A program made the translations under genes and the position numbers. From JB111 sp049856295 (lineage in GTDB: Bacteria > Actinomycetota > Actinomycetes > Actinomycetales > Actinomycetaceae), in the NCBI RefSeq assembly GCF_049856295.1, contig NZ_JBNDMZ010000007.1, positions 1 to 64,000 on the forward strand: a stretch of DNA of 64,000 nt, in the 5' to 3' direction. A model generated the notes under the pieces. It did not search any database, had not been told where the DNA came from, and saw only the letters and a program-made list of their open reading frames with translations. The stretch's first letter is position 1, and each line of letters opens with the position of its first letter. Shown piece after piece: positions 43,599-53,274 of this stretch.

Positions 43599-44690
43599 TC
43601 AGCCCCGGCCGCTGATCGTCGCCTGGCCGAGCACCCGGTCGCCGAGGTAGACCACGGCACTCTGACCGGCGGCGACGCCTCGGATCGGCTCGCGCAGCTC
43701 CACGGCGAGCGTCTCGCCGTCGTCGCCGGCCGTGCGCGTGACGACGGCCGGGTGCGCCGCGCCGTGCGCGCGGATCTGCACCGCAGCCTCGGTGGGGACC
43801 TCCGCGGGGTGGTCCTCGGCGAGCCACACGACGTCGGTCGCGTCGATCCGCCGGGTGGAGAGCAGCTCGGCGGGCCCGACGACGACGCGCGCCGCCCGCG
43901 TGTCGACGTCGAGGACGTAGCGCGGCCTCCCGTCCGGCGCCGGGCGGTTCAGGCCGAGGCCCTTGCGCTGGCCCACGGTGTAGGCGTAGGCGCCGGTGTG
44001 CTCCCCGAGGACCGCGCCGTCGGTGTCGACGATCTCGCCCGGCCGCTCGCCGAGGCGCTCACGCAGGAAGCCGGCGGTGTCGCCGTCGGCCACGAAGCAG
44101 ATGTCGTACGAGTCCGGCTTGGCCGCCACCGGGAGGCCGCGCGCCTCGGCCTCGGCCCGGACGTCGGCCTTCGCCGCGACGTCGCCGAGCGGGAACAGCG
44201 CGCGGGACAGACCCTCGCGGCCGGCCACGGCGAGCACGTAGGACTGGTCCTTGTCCGGCTCGGCGGAGCGGAACAGGCGCGGCCCGGCGCCGTCGTGCTC
44301 GAGGCGGGCGTAGTGCCCCGTGGCCACGGCGTCGAACCCGAGGGCGCGGCCGCGGTCGGCGAGGACGGAGAACTTCACGTGCTCGTTGCAGCGCACGCAC
44401 GGGTTGGGCGTGCGGCCGGCGGAGTACTCCTCGAGGAAGTCCTTGACCACGAGGTCGTCGAACTGCTCGGACAGGTCCCACACGTAGTACGGGATGCCGA
44501 GGATGTCGGCGGCCCGGCGGGCGTCGGAGGCGTCCTCGATCGAGCAGCAGCCCCGCGAGCCGGAGCGGTGCTCGGCGCGGTTGCGGGACAGCGCCATGTG
44601 GATGCCGACGACCTCGTGGCCGGCCTCGACGGCGCGGGCGGCGGCCACGGCGGAGTCGACCCCTCCGCTGAGGGCGGCGAGCACGCGCAT
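43599..44690 (-). CDS. mnmA: tRNA 2-thiouridylase MnmA
   Basis: A 363-aa ATP-dependent enzyme thiolating U34 of Lys, Glu and Gln tRNAs. The PP-loop is ALSGGVDSAVAAA. The catalytic cysteines lie in NPCVRCNEHVKF and SYDICFVADGD, and the tRNA-binding segment YTVGQRKGLGL follows. AAGGA with a six-base gap supports the ATG at 44690. It lies 96 bp after the cysteine desulfurase gene, its likely sulfur donor, a pairing also seen in mycobacteria (Rv3025c-Rv3024c). Confidence 0.96.
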   Translation of the reverse strand: MRVLAALSGGVDSAVAAARAVEAGHEVVGIHMALSRNRAEHRSGSRGCCSIEDASDARRAADILGIPYYVWDLSEQFDDLVVKDFLEEYSAGRTPNPCVRCNEHVKFSVLADRGRALGFDAVATGHYARLEHDGAGPRLFRSAEPDKDQSYVLAVAGREGLSRALFPLGDVAAKADVRAEAEARGLPVAAKPDSYDICFVADGDTAGFLRERLGERPGEIVDTDGAVLGEHTGAYAYTVGQRKGLGLNRPAPDGRPRYVLDVDTRAARVVVGPAELLSTRRIDATDVVWLAEDHPAEVPTEAAVQIRAHGAAHPAVVTRTAGDDGETLAVELREPIRGVAAGQSAVVYLGDRVLGQATISGRG

Positions 44691-44786
44691 GGGGGTCCTT
44701 CCGTCTCGCGCGGCCGCCGGGGCGCCGCGCAGGGGGTCGTTCGGGCGGCCACCATTGTCGCGCACCGCGCCGATCGCCGCGGCGGC

Positions 44787-46001
44787 TCAGGACGAGAGCG
44801 CGCCCACCGCTCGGGCGGCCTCCGCGGCGCCGGGGAGGGCCCGGACCACGGCGGCGACGTCGTCGGGCGTGGTGGTCCGCCCCATCGACAGGCGCAGCCC
44901 GGTGCGGGCGTCGGCCTCGGACAGGCCCATCGCGAGGAGGACGTCGCTCGCGCCGAGCACGCCGGTGGTGCAGGCGGCGCCGGGCGAGGCGTCGATCCCG
45001 GCGGCGTCGAGGGCGAGGAGCAGGGCGTCCGGGTCGGCGCCGGGGATGCGGACGTGCACGACGGCGGGGCTCACCTCCGCGGACTCCGGCCGGTCCGGGT
45101 CGGGGCCGGAGACGACGAGACCCGGGATGCGCGACGCGATCCCGGAGACGAGGTCGGCGCGCAGGGCGGACAGCCGGGCGGCGTGCGCCTCGCGGGTGGC
45201 GACGGCGTGCTCGACGGCGACGGCGAGCGCCACCGCGCCGGCCACGTCGAGCGTGCCGGAGCGGACCGAGCGCTGCTGCCCTCCCCCGCCGCCGACCGGG
45301 GCGAGCTCGAGGTCGCGGCGGGCGATGAGCGCCCCCGTCCCCACGGGCGCGCCGACCTTGGGGCCGGCGATCGTCATCGCGTCGAGGTCGCCGCCGTGGA
45401 ACCGGACGGGCAGGACGCCGAGCGCCTGGGAGGCGTCGGTGTGGACGGGGACGCCGCGCGGGCGCTCCGTGCTCGTCGCGGAGCGCGCGATGCCGACGAG
45501 CTCGGCGAGGGGCTGGACGACGCCGGTCTCGTGGCACACCGCCGTGACGGAGAACAGGGCCGGCGGGCAGGAGAGGACATCGCGGGCGGCGTCGAGGTCG
45601 AGCCGGCCGTCGGGGTGGACGGGGAGCTGGTGAGCGACCGTCAGGCCGTCGTCCTCGAGGTAGCGGGCGGTGCGCAGGACGGAGGGGTGCTCGACCGCCG
45701 AGTGCGCGACGCAGCGCGGGGTGCGGCCGGCGAGGTGGGCGGCGCGGACGACGCCCGTGATCGCCAGGGTGTCGGCCTCCGTGGCGCCGGAGGTGAGGAC
45801 GACCTCGGCGGCGTCGGCGACCAGGGCGGCGGCGATCCGCTCGCGCGCCTCCTCCCAGCGGGCCCGGGCGGCGCGCCCCGCGGCGTGACCGCTCGACGGG
45901 TTCCCCGGCGCCGCGACCTGCCGGGCCAGCTCCTCGGCGTGCGCCCCGGCGGCCTCGGGCAGGAGGTCGGTCGCGGCGGCGTGGTCGAGGTAGTGGCGCA
46001 C
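44787..46001 (-). CDS. Cysteine desulfurase (NifS/IscS-like)
   Basis: A 404-aa PLP enzyme giving sulfur for tRNA thiolation and Fe-S assembly. N terminus: VRHYLDHAAATDLLP. The PLP Lys is in AGPKVGAPVGTGAL, where the usual His before Lys (SAHK) is Pro, a notable change. The active Cys loop is SPGAACTTGVLGASDVLLAMG. The GTG at 46001 has TACGCT 7 nt upstream (leaderless); upstream codons lack similarity. First gene of the desulfurase-mnmA pair. Confidence 0.93.
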   Translation of the reverse strand: MRHYLDHAAATDLLPEAAGAHAEELARQVAAPGNPSSGHAAGRAARARWEEARERIAAALVADAAEVVLTSGATEADTLAITGVVRAAHLAGRTPRCVAHSAVEHPSVLRTARYLEDDGLTVAHQLPVHPDGRLDLDAARDVLSCPPALFSVTAVCHETGVVQPLAELVGIARSATSTERPRGVPVHTDASQALGVLPVRFHGGDLDAMTIAGPKVGAPVGTGALIARRDLELAPVGGGGGQQRSVRSGTLDVAGAVALAVAVEHAVATREAHAARLSALRADLVSGIASRIPGLVVSGPDPDRPESAEVSPAVVHVRIPGADPDALLLALDAAGIDASPGAACTTGVLGASDVLLAMGLSEADARTGLRLSMGRTTTPDDVAAVVRALPGAAEAARAVGALSS

Positions 46002-46118
46002 GGTCCCCAGCGTAGAAGCCCACGGGTGCGGGGAGATTCCCGCAGTCTCGATGAGCAGTGACAGGGTCGCGCGGCGCGCCGCCACCGTCCGCTGGGGTTG
46101 GATAGGACGGTGGGTCCC

Positions 46119-48401
46119 ATGCACTCCCCTCCGACCGCGGACCGCGCGCCCGCCCCCCGGCTATACGAGGACGCCGGCGCCTCTCCCGCGCCCTCCCCGG
46201 CGAGCCGACCGGACCGCCGCGGGGTCCACCTCGTCGGTGACGGGGTCGACGTCGCGGTGTTCGCCTCGCGCGCCACCCGGGTCGATCTCTGCCTCGTCGA
46301 CGTCGCCTCCGACGGCGGGCTCAGCGAGCGCCGGTACACGCTGCGCGGCCCCGTCCACGGCGTCTGGCACGGCCACGTCCCGGGCGTCCGCGCCGGTCAG
46401 CGCTACGGCTTCCGGGTGCACGGGCCGTGGAGCCCGCCGCGCGGGCAGCGGCACAACCCGGCCAAGCTCCTGCTCGACCCGTACGCGCGCGCCGTCGTCG
46501 GCGCGCCGCGGCTCACGCCCGCGCTGTACGCCCACGTCGTCGGCGAGGACCTCGTCCCCGTGGACGGCACCGGCTCGCCCGACCCCCGGGACTCGGTCGC
46601 GGACGCGGCCCACGGCGTCGTCGTCGACGACCGGTTCGACGGAGCCGTCCCCGCCCCGCGCACGCCGTGGCGGGACACGGTGATCTACGAGGCCCACGTC
46701 CGCGGCCTGACGATGCACCTGCCCGGGGTGCCCGAGCACCTGCGCGGGACCTACGCCGGCCTCGCCCACCCGGCGACGATCGCCCACCTCCGCTCCCTGG
46801 GCATCACCGCGATCGAGCTGCTCCCCATCCACGCGAAGATGGACGAGCCCCACCTCACGGCCAAGGGCCTGACGAACTACTGGGGCTACAACACGCTCGG
46901 CTACCTCGCGCCCGAACCGTCCTACGCGAGCCCCGCCGCGCGAGCCGCCGGCCCCGCCGCCGTGCTCGCCGAGGTCAAGGGAATGGTCGCGCTCCTGCAC
47001 GCGGCGGGCATCGAGGTGCTCCTCGACGTCGTCTACAACCACACGTGCGAGGGCGGCGTGGCCGGCCCCACCGTGTCCTGGCGCGGCCTGGGGGCGAGCG
47101 ACTACTACCTGCACGACGACGCCGACCGCGGCCGCATGCTCGACACCACCGGCTGCGGCAACACCCTCGACATGCGCCGCACCGAGGTCGTCCGCCTCGT
47201 GCTCGACTCGCTGCGCTACTGGGTGCGCGAGGTCGGCATCGACGGGTTCCGCTACGACCTCGCGGTCACGCTGGGCCGCAACGCCGACCAGTTCACGCCG
47301 TACCACCCGCTGCTCGTGGCGCTCGCGACCGACCCCGTCCTGCGCGAGGTCAAGCACATCGCCGAGCCGTGGGACCTCGGCCCGGACGGCTGGCGCACCG
47401 GCCAGTTCGCCGCCCCGGTCGCCGAGTGGAACGACCGGTTCCGCGACTCGGTGCGCTCGTTCTGGCTCGCCGACCCGGGCGCAGCCGCGAAGGGCGGGAC
47501 CGGCCGGGACCTGCGCGACCTCGCCACCCGCCTGTCCGGCTCCGCCGACATGTTCGGCTACGGCGACGTCCCCGGCGGCCGCGGCCCGCTCGCGTCGATC
47601 AGCTACGTCACCGCCCACGACGGCTTCACGCTCGCCGACCTCGTGGCCTACGAGCACAAGGACAACTCGGCCAACCTCGAGGACAACCGCGACGGGACGA
47701 CCGACAACCTCTCGTGGAACCACGGCGCCGAGGGCCCGGTCCCCGGCGACTCCCCCGCCGCCGACGTGCTGCCGCTGCGCCGCCGCTCGATCCGCAACCT
47801 GCTCGGCACCCTCCTTCTCTCGCCGGGCACGCCGATGCTCACGGCCGGCGACGAGATCGGTCGCACCCAGCGCGGCAACAACAACACCTACTGCCAGGAC
47901 AACGAGCTGTCCTACCTCGACTGGGACCTGGGCCGGTGGCGCGAGGACCTCCTCGCCACCGCCCGGTACCTCCTGCGGCTGCGCCGCGAGCACCCGGTCC
48001 TGCGCCCCGAGCGCTTCTACACCGGCCGCGCCACGGACGGCGACCCCGTGCCCGACCTCGCCTGGCTGGGCGCGGACGCCACCGAGATGGGGGCGCACCG
48101 GTGGCACGACCCGCGCGCCCGGGTCCTGCAGATGCTGCGCTCGGGCGGCGGGCGGGACGCCGACGTCCTCCTCGTGCTCTCGAGCTCGCTGGACTACGAG
48201 TCGGTCCGGCTCCCGGTCGGCCGCGGGGCGGACTACGAGCTCGCGTGGAGCTCGGGCTGGGAGGCCCCCTCGTTCGCCGAGGCCGAGGAGGACTCCGACC
48301 CCTGGTCGCTGACGGCCGCCCCCGGCGAGGTCGTCCGCCTCGACCCGCTCTCGATGCGCGTCTACGTCACCCGCCCGGCGTCGGCGCCGTTGCTACGCTG
48401 A
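46119..48401 (+). CDS. glgX: Glycogen debranching enzyme GlgX
   Basis: A 760-aa GH13 isoamylase-type enzyme that removes alpha-1,6 branches left by GlgP. A CBM48-like N-terminal domain (VAVFASRATRVDLCLVD) precedes the (beta/alpha)8 barrel with YEAHVRGLTM, DVVYNHTCEG, the nucleophile Asp380 in GIDGFRYDLAV, the acid Glu in IAEPWDLGP and the transition-state Asp in YVTAHDGFTL. The ATG at 46119 is used; a GTG at 46110, just downstream of a TAGGAC box, could be the true leaderless start. It stands apart from the glgE operon by two unrelated genes. Confidence 0.95.
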   Translation: MHSPPTADRAPAPRLYEDAGASPAPSPASRPDRRGVHLVGDGVDVAVFASRATRVDLCLVDVASDGGLSERRYTLRGPVHGVWHGHVPGVRAGQRYGFRVHGPWSPPRGQRHNPAKLLLDPYARAVVGAPRLTPALYAHVVGEDLVPVDGTGSPDPRDSVADAAHGVVVDDRFDGAVPAPRTPWRDTVIYEAHVRGLTMHLPGVPEHLRGTYAGLAHPATIAHLRSLGITAIELLPIHAKMDEPHLTAKGLTNYWGYNTLGYLAPEPSYASPAARAAGPAAVLAEVKGMVALLHAAGIEVLLDVVYNHTCEGGVAGPTVSWRGLGASDYYLHDDADRGRMLDTTGCGNTLDMRRTEVVRLVLDSLRYWVREVGIDGFRYDLAVTLGRNADQFTPYHPLLVALATDPVLREVKHIAEPWDLGPDGWRTGQFAAPVAEWNDRFRDSVRSFWLADPGAAAKGGTGRDLRDLATRLSGSADMFGYGDVPGGRGPLASISYVTAHDGFTLADLVAYEHKDNSANLEDNRDGTTDNLSWNHGAEGPVPGDSPAADVLPLRRRSIRNLLGTLLLSPGTPMLTAGDEIGRTQRGNNNTYCQDNELSYLDWDLGRWREDLLATARYLLRLRREHPVLRPERFYTGRATDGDPVPDLAWLGADATEMGAHRWHDPRARVLQMLRSGGGRDADVLLVLSSSLDYESVRLPVGRGADYELAWSSGWEAPSFAEAEEDSDPWSLTAAPGEVVRLDPLSMRVYVTRPASAPLLR

Positions 48402-48484
48402 CCTCACGACAGCCTCCGGCGACGACGCCGGTCTCCCCGTCGCGGATGCGGCGGGGCGGGCAGGGCACGACGGGACGAGGACGC

Positions 48485-49285
48485 ATGGACGCGTGGACGT
48501 ACGAGGGACATGCCGGACAGGTCGCCGCACGGGTGTGGCGGGTCGACCATCCCCGTTACGCGGCGGTGCTCGTGCACGGCTACGGGGAGCACATCGGCCG
48601 CTACGAGTGGGTGGCCGCCACGCTCGGCGCGCACGGCGCGGTCGTCTACGGGCTCGACCACGCGGGGCACGGCGAGTCCGAGGGCGAGCGGGTGCTCGTG
48701 CGCGACTACGACGACGTGGTCGCCGACCTCCACCAGCTCGTCTCGACCGCGCGCGCCGACCACCCGGACGTCCCGCTCGTGATGATCGGCCACTCGATGG
48801 GCGGCCTCATCGCGACCCGGTACGCCCAGCTGCACGCCGAGGAGCTGACCGCGCTCGTCCTGTCCGGCCCCGTCATCGGCAGCTGGGCGGTGGTCGACGA
48901 GCTGCTCGCCCAGGACCCGATCCCGCCGACGCCCATCGACCCCGCCACGCTGTCCCGCGACCCGGAGATCGGGCGGATCTACGCCGAGGACCCGCTCGTG
49001 TGGCACGGCGACTTCCGCCGCGAGACCCTCGAGGCCCTCAACGAGGCGATGGCGCGGATCTCCGCGCACGGATCGCTCGGCGACCTGCCGCTGCTCTACC
49101 TGCACGGCGAGGAGGACCGGCTCGTGCCGATCGGGCCGAGCCGGGAAGGGGTGGCCGAGATCGCCGGCCCCGCCACCGAGAGCGGGACCTACCCGGGCGC
49201 GCAGCACGAGATCTTCAACGAGACGAACAAGGAGGAGGTCCTCGCGGACGTCACGGCGTTCGTCGACCGCGTCCTCGAGGCCTGA
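48485..49285 (+). CDS. Alpha/beta hydrolase, monoacylglycerol lipase-like
   Basis: A 266-aa serine hydrolase of the lysophospholipase/monoglyceride lipase type. The oxyanion motif is VLVHGYGEHIGRY, nucleophile Ser in IGHSMGGLIATRYA, Asp in LHGEEDRLVP and His in GAQHEIFNE. There is no signal peptide. GACGAGGA precedes the ATG at 48485. A small CCGGCG/CGCCGG hairpin at 48416-48431 after glgX suggests it is transcribed on its own. Confidence 0.92.
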   Translation: MDAWTYEGHAGQVAARVWRVDHPRYAAVLVHGYGEHIGRYEWVAATLGAHGAVVYGLDHAGHGESEGERVLVRDYDDVVADLHQLVSTARADHPDVPLVMIGHSMGGLIATRYAQLHAEELTALVLSGPVIGSWAVVDELLAQDPIPPTPIDPATLSRDPEIGRIYAEDPLVWHGDFRRETLEALNEAMARISAHGSLGDLPLLYLHGEEDRLVPIGPSREGVAEIAGPATESGTYPGAQHEIFNETNKEEVLADVTAFVDRVLEA

Positions 49286-49393
49286 CCGTCGCGGTCCCCG
49301 AGGGGGTGCTCGGGGCGTCCTCCCGCCCGCGCCCGGACATCGACCGACGGACGCCCCACGGGCCGGCCGCCGCGCAGCGCCTAGTCTGGGCCG

Positions 49394-50506
49394 GTGACCG
49401 ACGCACCTCCCACGACCGACACCACCGACGAGCTCTCGGGCGCCGACTCCGCCACCTTCGCGCGCTCCCAGTCGCGCAGCGACGCCATCGAGGCCGACCT
49501 CCGGGAGAACCCGGGGCGCTACCGCATGCTCACCGGCGACCGACCCACCGGCCAGCTGCACATCGGCCACTACTTCGGGTCGCTCGCCAACCGCGTCCGG
49601 ATCCAGGAGCTCGGCGTCGAGTCGTTCATCCTCGTCGCCGACTACCAGGTGATCTACGACCGCGACGGCGTGGGCGACCTGCGCACCAACGTGCTCGAGA
49701 TGCTGGCGGACTACCTCGCCGTCGGGCTCGACCCGGCGCGGTCGACGATCTTCTCGCACTCGAGCATCGCGGCCCTCAACCAGCTCATGCTCCCGTTCCT
49801 CTCGCTCGTGACCGACGCGGAGCTGCGCCGCAACCCGACCGTCAAGGACGAGCTCGCCGGGTCCACCCGGCCGATGTCCGGGCTCATGCTCACGTTCCCC
49901 GTGCACCAGGCCGCGGACATCCTGTTCTGCAAGGCGAACCTCGTGCCCGTGGGCAAGGACCAGCTGCCCCACATCGAGGTCACGCGGCTCATCGCGCGCC
50001 GGTTCGACGAGCGCTACGGCCGGGTCGACCCCGAGCGGCCCGTCTTCCCGCAGGCCGACGCCCTGCTCTCCCCCGTCCCCCTGCTGCTCGGCATGGACGG
50101 GCAGAAGATGAGCAAGTCCAAGGGCAACACGATCGAGATCGGCATGGACGCCGACACCACCGCGAAGATCATCAAGAAGGCCGTCACCGACGCCGACCGG
50201 CACATCACGTTCGACCCCGCCGGCCGGCCGGAGGTGTCCAACCTCGTCCAGCTCGCGGCCCTGTGCCTGGGCCGCGACCCGGTCGACGTGGCCGACGAGC
50301 TCGGCGACGCGGGCGGCGGCGGGCTGAAGAAGCTCGTCACCGAGGCCGTCAACGACCACTTCGCCCCGATCCGCGAGCGCCGCGCCACCTACGCGAACGA
50401 CCCGGCGCAGCTCACCCAGATCCTGCACGACGGCAACGAGCGGGCCACCGCCGTCGCCGAGGCCACGCTCGCCGAGGTGCGCGCGGCCATGCACATGGAC
50501 TACTGA
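49394..50506 (+). CDS. trpS: Tryptophanyl-tRNA synthetase
   Basis: A 370-aa class Ic synthetase charging tRNA-Trp. HIGH motif: TGQLHIGHYFGSL; KMSKS motif: GMDGQKMSKSKGN; the Trp-site region is MLTFPVHQAADILF. About 40 extra residues precede the core. The GTG at 49394 has TAGTCT six bases upstream, a leaderless start. Some actinobacteria carry two trpS copies; whether this is the only one cannot be told here. It ends in a strong shared terminator. Confidence 0.96.
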   Translation: MTDAPPTTDTTDELSGADSATFARSQSRSDAIEADLRENPGRYRMLTGDRPTGQLHIGHYFGSLANRVRIQELGVESFILVADYQVIYDRDGVGDLRTNVLEMLADYLAVGLDPARSTIFSHSSIAALNQLMLPFLSLVTDAELRRNPTVKDELAGSTRPMSGLMLTFPVHQAADILFCKANLVPVGKDQLPHIEVTRLIARRFDERYGRVDPERPVFPQADALLSPVPLLLGMDGQKMSKSKGNTIEIGMDADTTAKIIKKAVTDADRHITFDPAGRPEVSNLVQLAALCLGRDPVDVADELGDAGGGGLKKLVTEAVNDHFAPIRERRATYANDPAQLTQILHDGNERATAVAEATLAEVRAAMHMDY

Positions 50507-50518
50507 GCGACCCCACGA

Positions 50519-50564
50519 ACGACGAACGGGGGCCCGGCCGCACGGCCGGGCCCCCGTTCGTCGT
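50519..50564. terminator. Bidirectional terminator trpS/glgP
   Basis: Perfect 21-bp stem (50519-50539 with 50544-50564), loop GCAC, between convergent trpS and glgP. Confidence 0.92.
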
Positions 50565-50572
50565 CGTGGTGA

Positions 50573-53158
50573 TCAGCCCTGGGCGGAGGCCGCCAGACCG
50601 AGCTCGGTCACGCCGTCGAGCAGCTCGTGCTGCGGGACGACCCGGACCGAGTAGCCGAACGCGCCGGCGGTGTCGAGGGTGACGTCGCCGCCGAACGTGT
50701 GCCGGCCGTCGATGCTGCCGCGGTGCGCGAGCGGGGTGACGGTGAGGTCGCCGAGCTCGTCGGAGTCGTCGACCCGACCGGACACGACCTGCACGAGGAC
50801 GTCCTCCGGCGCGAGCTCCCCGAGCGCCACCGTGGCCGAGACCTTGATGGAGTCGCCGACCTTGACGACGTCGGGGACGTCGTGCGCGTCGACCGTGTCG
50901 ACGCGCACGGCCGGCCACGCGGAGCGGACCTTGCGCTTCCAGCGCGCGAGCTCCTTGGCGCCGCGGTACTCGTCGGCGCCGTCGAGCCGTCGGCCCGCCG
51001 CCGCGACCGGCGTGTAGAGCTCCTCGACGTAGTCGCGGAGCATCCGGGTGGCCTGCACCTTCGGGCCGAGCGTGGCGAGCGTGTGGCGGACCTGCTCCAT
51101 CCAGCGGGCGGGCACACCGTCCTCGTCGCGGTCGTAGAAGCGGGGCACGACCACGTTCTCGAGGAGGTCGTACAGCGCGGCCGCCTCGAGGTTGTCGCGG
51201 TGCTCGGTGTCCTCCACGCCGTCGGCGGTGGGGATCGCCCAGCCGTTGACGCCGTCGTACATCTCGTCCCACCAGCCGTCGAGGATCGAGAGGTTGAGCG
51301 CGCCGTTGATCGCGCACTTCATGCCCGACGTCCCCGAGGCCTCGAGCGGGCGCAACGGGTTGTTGAGCCACACGTCGCAGCCCGGCATGAGGGTCTGCGC
51401 CATCGCGATGTCGTAGTTCGGCAGGAACACGATGCGGTCGCGCACGCCCACCTGGTCGGCGAACGTGACGAACTTCTGGATGAGGCCGACACCGGGCTCG
51501 TCGTCGGGGTGCGACTTGCCGGCCACGACGATCTGGACGGGCCGCTCGGGGTCCGTGAGCAGGCGAGTGAGCCGCTCGGGGTCCTTGAGCATGAGCGTGA
51601 GCCGCTTGTAGGTCGGGACGCGGCGCGCGAACCCGATCGTCAGCGCATTCGGGTCGAGCGCGTCGGCCGTCCAGCCGAGCTCGGCGGGCGAGGCGCCGCG
51701 GTCGAGCCACGCCTTGCGGAGCCGCTCGCGGGCGCTCGTGACGAGCTTGCCGCGCAGCTCGTTGCGGGTCTCCCACAGCTCGAGGTCGGAGAACCCGCCC
51801 TCGGCCTCGGTGCGCTCCCAGCCCTCGCCGAAGGTCAGCGAGCGCTCGCCGAGCCGCTTCGTCGCCTTCGCGGCGAACGAGGCATCGACCCAGGTCGGCC
51901 CGTGGACGCCGTTGGTCACCGAGGTGATCGGCACCTCGGTGACGTCGAAGCCCGGCCACAGCTGAGCGAACATGCCGCGCGAGACGGAGCCGTGGAGCTT
52001 GGCCACGCCGTTGGCGCGGCGCGCGACGCGCAGGCCCATGACGGCCATGTTGAAGACCTCGGGGTTGCCGCCCTCGAAGTCCTCGGCGCCCAGGGCGAGG
52101 ATGTCGTCGAGCCCGACGCCGGGGATCGAGGCGTCGCCGCCGAAGTAGGTCGAGACGAGCTCGCGGGAGAACCGGTCGATGCCGGCGGGCACGGGCGTGT
52201 GCGTGGTGAACACGGTGGCGGCCCGGACGGACTCGAGGGCGGCGCCGAAGTCGAGGCCGCCCGCCTGGACGTGCTCGCGGATGCGCTCGACCGAGAGGAA
52301 CCCGGCGTGGCCCTCGTTGCAGTGGTAGACCTCGGGCTCCGGCGCACCGGTGAGGCGGGAGTACAGGCGCACGGCCCGCACGCCACCCATGCCGAGGAGC
52401 AGCTCCTGCTCGAGGCGGTGCTCGGCCGAGCCGCCGTAGAGGCGGTCCGTCACCTTGCGCTCGCGCTCGTCGTTGTCGGGGACGTTGGAGTCGAGCAGGA
52501 GCAGCGGGACGCGGCCGACCTGCGCGACCCACACCTGGGCGCGCAGCGTGCGGCCGCCCGGCAGGGTGAGCTCGACGCGCGACGGGGTGCCGTCGGGCTC
52601 GCGCAGGAGGACGAGCGGCAGGTTGTCCGGGTCGAGCAGCGGGTAGGTCTCGTGCTGCCAGCCCTCGCGCGTGAGGGACTGCTTGAAGTAGCCGGCCCCG
52701 TACAGGAGCCCGACGCCGACGATCGGCACGCCGAGGTCGGAGGCCGACTTGAGGTGGTCGCCGGCGAGGATGCCGAGGCCACCCGAGTACTGCGGCAGCA
52801 CGGAGGTGATGCCGTACTCGGCAGAGAAGTAGGCGATCGCGGCGGGCTTGTCCGCCGGGCCCTCGGTCTGGAACCAGCGGGGCTCGCTCATGTAGGTGGC
52901 GAGGTCGGCGTCGAGCTCGCGGACGCGGGCGACGACCTCGGGGTCGGCGGCGAGCTCGTCGAGACGCGTGCGCGGGAGCGCGCCGAGGAGGCGGATGGGG
53001 TCCTCGTGCACCTCCGACCACACGGTCGGGTCGAACGACTCGAACAGGGCGCGGGTGGGCTCGTGCCAGCACCAGCGCAGGTTCGTGGCGAGCGTGTCGA
53101 GAGGCGCGAGCGCCTCGGGGAGGACGGTGCGGACCGTGAAACGGCGGATGGCTCTCAC
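50573..53158 (-). CDS. glgP: Alpha-glucan (glycogen) phosphorylase
   Basis: An 861-aa GT35 enzyme releasing glucose-1-phosphate from glucan ends. It is of the short TIGR02094 type: ATNLRWCWHEPTRALFE near the N terminus, SAEYGITSVLPQYSGGLGILAGDH, VYHCNEGHAGFLS, and the PLP Lys614 in ASGTSGMKCAINGALNLSILDGWWDE. The C-terminal 100 residues form a beta-rich extension. The GTG at 53158 lies 7 nt after TAGGCT, a leaderless start. It is divergent from glgE, and the 390-bp gap carries a repeat array. Confidence 0.95.
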   Translation of the reverse strand: MRAIRRFTVRTVLPEALAPLDTLATNLRWCWHEPTRALFESFDPTVWSEVHEDPIRLLGALPRTRLDELAADPEVVARVRELDADLATYMSEPRWFQTEGPADKPAAIAYFSAEYGITSVLPQYSGGLGILAGDHLKSASDLGVPIVGVGLLYGAGYFKQSLTREGWQHETYPLLDPDNLPLVLLREPDGTPSRVELTLPGGRTLRAQVWVAQVGRVPLLLLDSNVPDNDERERKVTDRLYGGSAEHRLEQELLLGMGGVRAVRLYSRLTGAPEPEVYHCNEGHAGFLSVERIREHVQAGGLDFGAALESVRAATVFTTHTPVPAGIDRFSRELVSTYFGGDASIPGVGLDDILALGAEDFEGGNPEVFNMAVMGLRVARRANGVAKLHGSVSRGMFAQLWPGFDVTEVPITSVTNGVHGPTWVDASFAAKATKRLGERSLTFGEGWERTEAEGGFSDLELWETRNELRGKLVTSARERLRKAWLDRGASPAELGWTADALDPNALTIGFARRVPTYKRLTLMLKDPERLTRLLTDPERPVQIVVAGKSHPDDEPGVGLIQKFVTFADQVGVRDRIVFLPNYDIAMAQTLMPGCDVWLNNPLRPLEASGTSGMKCAINGALNLSILDGWWDEMYDGVNGWAIPTADGVEDTEHRDNLEAAALYDLLENVVVPRFYDRDEDGVPARWMEQVRHTLATLGPKVQATRMLRDYVEELYTPVAAAGRRLDGADEYRGAKELARWKRKVRSAWPAVRVDTVDAHDVPDVVKVGDSIKVSATVALGELAPEDVLVQVVSGRVDDSDELGDLTVTPLAHRGSIDGRHTFGGDVTLDTAGAFGYSVRVVPQHELLDGVTELGLAASAQG

Positions 53159-53165
53159 GGGGACG

Positions 53166-53171
53166 AGCCTA
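53166..53171 (-). promoter_or_regulatory. -10 box of glgP
   Basis: TAGGCT on the minus strand, seven bases before the glgP GTG. No clear -35 element is visible. Confidence 0.6.
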
Positions 53172-53274
53172 TCCGTTCGCTTGTCCCGTTTCTGTCGTGT
53201 TGCAGGGCGTCCTCCGAGAGGTCGCACGACGTTCACCCGGGCCGGCCACCGTGGCTGCCGCAGGGCGTCCCGAG

